Shown piece after piece: positions 58,721 through 64,000 of a DNA stretch of 64,000 nt. A model generated the notes under the pieces. It saw only the letters and a list, made by a program, of their open reading frames with translations. It did not search any database and was not told the origin of the DNA. The DNA is from Stenopsyche tienmushanensis (Eukaryota > Arthropoda > Insecta > Trichoptera > Stenopsychidae). The stretch covers positions 1,240,001-1,304,000 of the forward strand of contig WACJ01000040.1 of assembly GCA_008973525.1 (NCBI GenBank), read 5' to 3'. Made by a program: the position numbers and the translations under genes. Position 1 is the first letter of the stretch; each line of letters begins with the position of its first letter.

Positions 58721-60063
58721 TATTTCTTTAAACCCGATCGTGAGATGTTATCCCGCTTAGATGTCTGCTTCTATCCCCGCTCTCCCCGTGGACTTGTTGA
58801 TTTTTGTTTTCCGTTTATCCTTGTATTAAATGCTATTGATTTGATCCTCGTCGGCTAGTTATTTTATTGAAAACATGGATTTGTTTCAGAAGACTTTTCC
58901 ACATGTACCGGAATGATTCTCATTCCGAGACAAAGGTTGTCTTCTACCGTTAGCAATGTGACCTTTACATAGAAAAAAAATTCTGTTGCATGTTCTTATA
59001 GATGGATGCAATTGTGCAAAAGCCTCTGCAGATAAATCCCATAGAGAACATGAACAGCTGTTGTGCCACGTGTCTATAAGGGCAGTAAAAAGCACCCCTC
59101 GGCAGGACAATGTCAAATGTTGCCGTTACTGTCGTTAGTCTTGACCTTGGGACTTTGAAGTCCGGATCTTGCGATTGTCGGCATGGGGCCTTCGTGTTTG
59201 CCAGGGCGGCGCGGCTGGACTTCGAACAAAGCCCACCTTTTGAATAAGAGGTATTGAAGAGTGCGGCCCGCGCCTCGCCAGGTGCTACCAGCCCAACATC
59301 TGCTCGCACACCCGTCGCCAGCTTTCTTCAGGGCTGCTTCTTCCGTTTTTCGATCACAAAAACTCATAGCTGGAACTCATGCTTTCATCGTGCAATGTGT
59401 TTTATTAATGCAGAAGCCTACTCATTTTGAATGGACCTTTGATATGTATATCAAAGCAGCTTTATAAAAGACGCATCACATGGACCAATCCTGAACGGAT
59501 TTGCCGGCTAAATAGCCAGTCCTTTATAAATACATTGTATGTTACAAAAGGAAACAAGTTTTATCCCAATTGGGGTCCAATCGCACACCCCACGCTTATC
59601 GAGCCAGTATTTTGTAAAGATGTAAAACATCCAAATTTTGAACCAAATTTTCGTCCATTTTCTATCTAGATAGGTATATTCTGATCACTAAACCAGTGAT
59701 CAATTTTTCCAATATAGACTTTGTTCGGATTGTTTTAAAATTCGCTTCCAATTATAACGAGCGGCGCTGTACAAATGCTCGTAATAACCGATATTCGCTG
59801 TATCTACTCGTTATTTCGTAGACTTTTCCATGTAGTATTACATTATGTATACTATATTAAAGCCTAAAAAGCGATTCAAAATAATCCATACCCTTCCAAT
59901 GCATAATATTTGTGTAGGTGTTATCAAGGCCTTTCAGAGAAAATGCAAATCTCGCGATTAGGGCTTCGAATCATTGCTCTTCGAATCTTTTATTTGAAAG
60001 GCATGAGTCACCTATATAAATTAATCTCTGAGGGAACTTCTGTGATCTTACAAATCATAGACT
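58721..60063. other. Intergenic, GC-rich island at 59.1-59.35 kb, no gene identified
   Basis: Minus frames 59309-58965 and 59367-59113 are open because of a GC-rich island rich in GCC/CGC. A + frame (59427-59669) follows. No domain, splice or promoter motif makes any of them convincing. The island could be a promoter of an unseen gene or a transposon end. Confidence 0.35.
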
Positions 60064-60180
60064 TGGGTACGCATTTATTCCCCTAAATACCGCAAAAAGC
60101 CTTAAAATAGTACGGAGCGGCCAGAAGGTCTTTGTGTTTAACCGGTCCGCTTTTCGGACCGCTGACACGACGGATGAGCG
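60064..60180 (+). repeat. Hairpin repeat family H, copy 4
   Basis: Contains GGGTACGCATTTATTCCCC, GTACGGAGCGGCC and AACCGGTCCGCTTTTCGGAC (7-bp stem CGGTCCG/CGGACCG), then CGCTGACACGACGG. Same orientation as copy 1 at 14.5 kb. No mariner fragment is adjacent. Confidence 0.65.
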
Positions 60181-60242
60181 TCTTCCGGTCGGACGCCATA
60201 CTCGAACATGTCTACAGAACGATTACGAACTCTCATTACAAA

Positions 60243-60571
60243 ACGAAGTTGCCCTAGCGAGGAAAAGGGAACTGGACTCCTTGTAATCCAGAAAGCCCTT
60301 TCCAGTAGAGACAAAAAGGTCATCTAGAGTAGTTTTCCACTGTCTTCCGAAGAAAACTACTTTGTCTTTACAAACCTCCCACATTCCATATCGAGACGGT
60401 AGCGAAAACGTTCGTCAATACGTTCATTCAGGAGACCCGCTGGGTACCTTCAATATCGAGCGAATGAGGAGGTAAATGTATGACACAGATGAGATGGATG
60501 TAACCCCTTCCTGTGAATGGTTATTGAAGAAGTCCATAGTTCTGCAGTGGACCGTTTGTAGCTGCACTATG
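60243..60571 (+). mobile_element. SINE-like retroelement copy S7
   Basis: Runs from GCCCTAGCGAGG through the GGACTCCTTGTAATCCAG block, AGTAGTTTTCCACTGTCTTC and CCTTCAATATCGAGCG to CTGCACTATGATGATT. It lacks the first approximately 150 bp of the family and a segment with GAGCGTTCGGAATAAAACTC. The GAT tail is short. Confidence 0.78.
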
Positions 60572-61720
60572 ATGATTGTCAATTCAAATGAACCGTTCTA
60601 CCAAAGATCAGTTAAATTATAGTAGAAATAAGATACCCTTGGTAGAAGATACACGCTCTACATTCACAAACTTGTAACATATTAAAGCATTCTCAAATAA
60701 GTTTGCTCGCTATAACCGTGATCTTGTTCGTATTTGTTCAAATTCCGTATTTGGATTGCAACAGAATATGTGTACGGATTGAAGACATTTTCAAATATTA
60801 GGCTATCCCGTGATATAAAAGAAAGACTATATGTTTGAGATCCTTTTTCGTGAATAAAACCGATGACAATCGTCGTTAAAAAAATATAAAGCATTCAAGT
60901 GTCATATATTCGTTAGCTAAATACGCTGTATTATGTTAATACTTCGATTGTGCTCATCAAGCAGCTGAAAACACATGTTGCTATTAGCAGGAAGGGTTAT
61001 AGAAACCAGTTTGACAGTTGTCAGATTTGACCTCTAAGCATTTGACTCGATGTAGATTTTCAGATTGAAAAGCCATAATGCGGTCTTTAAAATGCGGCTC
61101 TTTGTTGTTATAACTCGTTAGGTTGCTCTCGCGCAATTATTCGATTCTTTGATCGCGCGAATGAAAAGGTGAGTCATGTGGACCCGTTTCGCGAATCCCA
61201 GACATGGGGGGGAAAATTCGCATGGGATTGTGTCCAGTGCTTTTTTTTTATTCGAGTTGTGGCAGCCCTGCGCATGGCTTTCTTCTATGCACACAATGGC
61301 ACGAGTGGACGATTTTTATTGGTCCCTTCTTTATCGCGCATTTCATAAACGCGATCCAGGCTAAGAATTATGAAATGAAGCGATGCCAAGAGCACGGGTC
61401 CCTTGTTAAATGGCGATAAAAGTGTCAGATTAATGGCGAATAACTCAATGGCGATTGTGCAGCCCTGGCTAGGACCGAGAAAGCGGCCCTTCTGATGGCC
61501 CCTCATATATCTTCGATTTTATTGGCGTTGTTGAGCATGCCTTTTATTTATGTGATTTTGCTATGGGATGGACACCAATTCGACTTACCGACTTTTCAAT
61601 AGACATCTATTATGACGATATAACCTGACCGCGTAGAATGCGTGTTGTGTCAATTGTGATTTTATTTGAATTTAAACAGTGCTGCCAATACATATCGGAT
61701 GTAAATGCGACAATATAATG
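60572..61720. other. Intergenic DNA, no supported gene
   Basis: A GC-richer stretch at 61.17-61.5 kb gives overlapping frames on both strands without motifs. Nothing else was recognised. Confidence 0.4.
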
Positions 61721-61790
61721 CAGGGCTTCGAACCGGAACTGAACCGAAAACCGATTCGAAAATATCGGTACGGTTCACGTCTTTATCGGA
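61721..61790. mobile_element. Possible hAT terminus (CAGGGCTTCGAACCGG)
   Basis: CAGGGCTTCGAACCGGAACT followed by GAACCGAAAACCG repeats resembles a hAT left end with sub-terminal CCGAACCG repeats. No matching right end was found before the hAT-A fragment at 61824, so it is likely truncated. Confidence 0.4.
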
Positions 61791-61823
61791 ATTTGTTTGA
61801 TTGTATTAATATTATACCTTCTG

Positions 61824-62105
61824 CCGAAACACGGTCTAAAACTCGCACAATTCCCGATTTCCCAGCAAATTATTTATTTCCGTCGCTGCAGATGAATACT
61901 TGTATACTATAATACTTTGATGTGATTCGTAATTATATTACGGAGGAATACGAAAATGCTGAATCCCGTATCTATTATATTTCATATCGATATTCCCATT
62001 ATTAGAGTCGAGGTGTAGTAAATACATCACCGGTAGCGATAGGTTAATACATCAATTTGAAAAACATATATGTACTCTATATATGTATACATAGATTAGA
62101 GAGTT
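61824..62105 (+). mobile_element. hAT-A fragment (copy 7)
   Basis: Matches the family core from ACGGTCTAAAACTCGCAC through ATTACGGAGGAATAC and GTGTAGTAAATACATCACCGG to ACATAGATTAGAGAGTTAC. No termini. Confidence 0.75.
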
Positions 62106-62479
62106 ACACCCAATTAGTTACAAGCAAATTTTTGTATTATTTGCATAAATATAGACGAGGGTGAAATAAAATTAGCATTTCTTACAAAACTATCGTAGTT
62201 TAATTTTAGGATCTTGAAAAATCAACAAGTTATACATAAATTAGTTACAGACAAATAAAATTGAAACTTTCATTACATTTTGGAGGCTGTTTTCGCTCAC
62301 ATTTTTCCATTCACATAAGTAGCATCTGGCCCTTTTACGATTTGGAATAGCAACAGCAACAAAAGACGATGCAACTGGTTCTTTCATCATTTGAATGCAA
62401 GTGATGACTTACGCATGTCTCTTTCAAAAAAAGAACCTCGCTAAAATATTGAAACACATTTTTCAATGGGGTGCGGAGA
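62106..62479. other. Spacer between hAT-A copy 7 and an R1-like remnant
   Basis: No gene or repeat copy was recognised. ACTAATT/TTAGTTACA-type motifs recur twice (about 62110 and 62242). Confidence 0.4.
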
Positions 62480-63172
62480 CCTATTTTCAGATTCAAATGG
62501 GTGGCCAGGCTCAATCTGGCTAGAGTACAAAGGAGAAGCGCGATCAGAGTCGCAGCAGCATATCGCACAGTGTCAGAAGACGCAGTCCTGGCACTGACTG
62601 CCATTCCGCCAATCGACCTGCTCGCAAAAGAAAGGAAAGCTATACGCACCGGGGAAACCAGGCAAAGAGCTAGGCAGTCCACCATGGTGGAATGACAGTC
62701 CCGATGGGACAGCTCCACCAAAGGTCGATGGACCCATCGGCTCATCCCTGACCTTAAGCCCTGGACAGCTAGGAAACACGGTCAGCTGTGCTACCACCTT
62801 ACCCAGGCACTCACTGGGCATGGCTGCTTTGGTAGCTACCTGCACAGGATTCAAAAAGAGGCCGGTCCGAATTGTCACCACTGCGGAGCGGAGCTGGACG
62901 ATGCCGCGCACACGCTATTCGACTGCCCGGCTTGGAGCACAGAGAGGGACACACTGCGGGAGGAGCTTGAAGTCAATTCACTCACTCCCAGCAACATGGT
63001 CCCTACGATGCTAACCAATGCCAGGGCATGGAACGCGTTGTCCAGATACGTCGCGTGCGTTATGCTGCAGAAGGAGGATGCTGAACGACTGAGACGTCGG
63101 ACATGCACCGAAGCATCCTCCTCCTCCTCAACCCATGAGCGAGACAACCCAGCAGAGATATATCAAGAATAG
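62480..63172 (+). pseudogene. R1-clade non-LTR retrotransposon C-terminus, 5' truncated
   Basis: One + frame reads RLNLARVQRRSAIRVAAAYR, TVSEDAVLALTAIPPIDLLA, then after one in-frame TGA (62693-62695) RWTHRLIPDLKPW, LTQALTGHGCFGSYLHRI and a CHHC-x8-H-x4-C knuckle (CHHCGAELDDAAHTLFDC, about 62875-62928), ending with a TAG near 63170. It resembles the 2964-4446 remnant but is a different subfamily, with roughly half the residues identical. The RT core is missing. No poly(A) was seen. Confidence 0.88.
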
Positions 63173-63212
63173 AAGAACCGTGAAGAATTCACGTTAAGAC
63201 GAGGCCCTAGAG

Positions 63213-63991
63213 CAGTGTTTCCTAACCTTTTTAGTCTCGTTACCCCTATAACCTATCAGGGAAACTGATTTTACCCCCCTTTCAAATTTTGTTGAAGAAA
63301 ACAACATTTATAACACATACAAATAGCCTTTATTTATCATGAAATTGCACAAAATTATAGGAAATTACAATTTTAACATACTTCCTTCATTAATTTAATG
63401 ATGGTTAATGTGAAAGTTGAAATTTTTTTGCATTTGCAAGTATTTTCAATTTTAGGTTTAGTCCAACTGCGAACACTCTTTTTTTTAAGAAATCAAAAAT
63501 CGAATTCTTTATCTGCCAACTCCTTGTAAACATTTTTGAAATGTTCTTTAAGTTTGCTCGGTTTCATGTTCTCTGTACCAAGAACTTTATTACATATAAC
63601 ACACTGAGGCTTTTCCATATTCCTGCCAACAATATTCCCCATGAAGAACCCCATTGTAGAAATGCTTCTTTATACAAGCACTTTTTTCCAGAAGCAGAAG
63701 TCATTTCACTTAAAATACTGTCACAAATGCGAAAGTGCAAATTAGTGCTCGAGTAAATTGAAAATGTATCGTATCCATCTCTCGTCTCTTCATACCTCTC
63801 CTTGCGAGAAGAATTACTAGAAAGGCATTAGAACACAGTGAGAGACTTCTTGGAAGAGAGTGCAAGCCATATGACGCTCATCTGTCATTTTATTACTATA
63901 TCTACATACTGAAAATGAATATTGTTATTACCCCCGCAGAAAAGCCGTTTTACCCCTCGGGGGGTAATTCCCCCTAGGTTAGGAACCACTG
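63213..63991 (-). mobile_element. Buster-like hAT, internally deleted, perfect 8-bp target duplication
   Basis: The left end CAGTGTTTCCTAACC and right end GGTTAGGAACCACTG are inverted repeats, and TACCCC motifs repeat near both ends. It is flanked by CCCTAGAG at 63205-63212 and 63992-63999, fitting the nnnTAnnn pattern of Buster-type hATs and sharing CCCTAG with the 2753 insertion. The coding remnant inside on - carries only a BED zinc finger, so it depends on transposase from elsewhere. Confidence 0.9.
63480..63660 (-). pseudogene. BED-finger N-terminus of a ZBED5/FAM200-like hAT transposase
   Basis: The minus strand reads PQCVICNKVLGTENMKPSKL followed by KEHFKNVYKELADKEFDF and a stop. This is the BED-type finger and following segment of ZBED5-like transposases (CxxC ... 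KLKRHL-x-x-x-H). The last zinc ligand is replaced (NVY where NVH is expected), so the finger is degenerate. It complements the C-terminal piece at 42.8-43.1 kb, which comes from the same family but a separate copy. Confidence 0.85.
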
Positions 63992-64000
63992 CCCTAGAGG

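Noticed and set aside
1..64000. Most open frames of 60-100 codons as genes
   Set aside because: In about 65 percent AT DNA many frames of this length arise by chance; without domain, splice or composition support they were not annotated.

Overview
This is a 64 kb window of AT-rich arthropod, most likely insect, nuclear DNA. It contains three recognisable host genes with short introns and GT-AG splice sites. The rest is dominated by transposable elements. No bacterial gene organisation, CRISPR array, rRNA or convincing tRNA gene was seen.

Host genes: (1) loco, the RGS12/14-type regulator of G-protein signalling, on + at 37052-41826, with the 5' exon(s) not identified. (2) mRpL45, a mitochondrial large-subunit ribosomal protein, on - at 44136-45344. 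(3) kra, the BZW/eIF5-mimic protein, on + from a GC-rich promoter near 48.65 kb to a stop at 56077. Loco and mRpL45 are tail to tail. All three genes carry apparent one-base insertions that break the reading frame (six in total). The shared direction and the intact splice phases point to consensus errors of a long-read assembly rather than gene death.

Layout: 1-24.8 kb is mostly transposon-derived, often nested. It holds an Ac-like hAT family (hAT-A), Buster-like hATs, an R1-clade non-LTR retrotransposon, a Tigger element reduced to its DNA-binding end and C-terminal tail, mariner fragments, Harbinger-like MITEs, a foldback family rich in GAGACAGA, and a SINE-like retroelement ending in GAT repeats. 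24.8-36 kb mixes more hAT-A, mariner, MITE and SINE copies with a series of broken protein-like open frames of unknown origin, nearly all on +. 37-56 kb is the gene-bearing part. 56-64 kb is the probable kra 3' UTR followed by more transposons, ending in a complete Buster-like hAT with a perfect 8-bp target-site duplication.

The least explained feature is the set of decayed open frames at about 21.9-36 kb. They match nothing I recognise. A degraded large-DNA-virus or other horizontally acquired insertion is one hypothesis, but in AT-rich DNA open frames of this length are only weak evidence.
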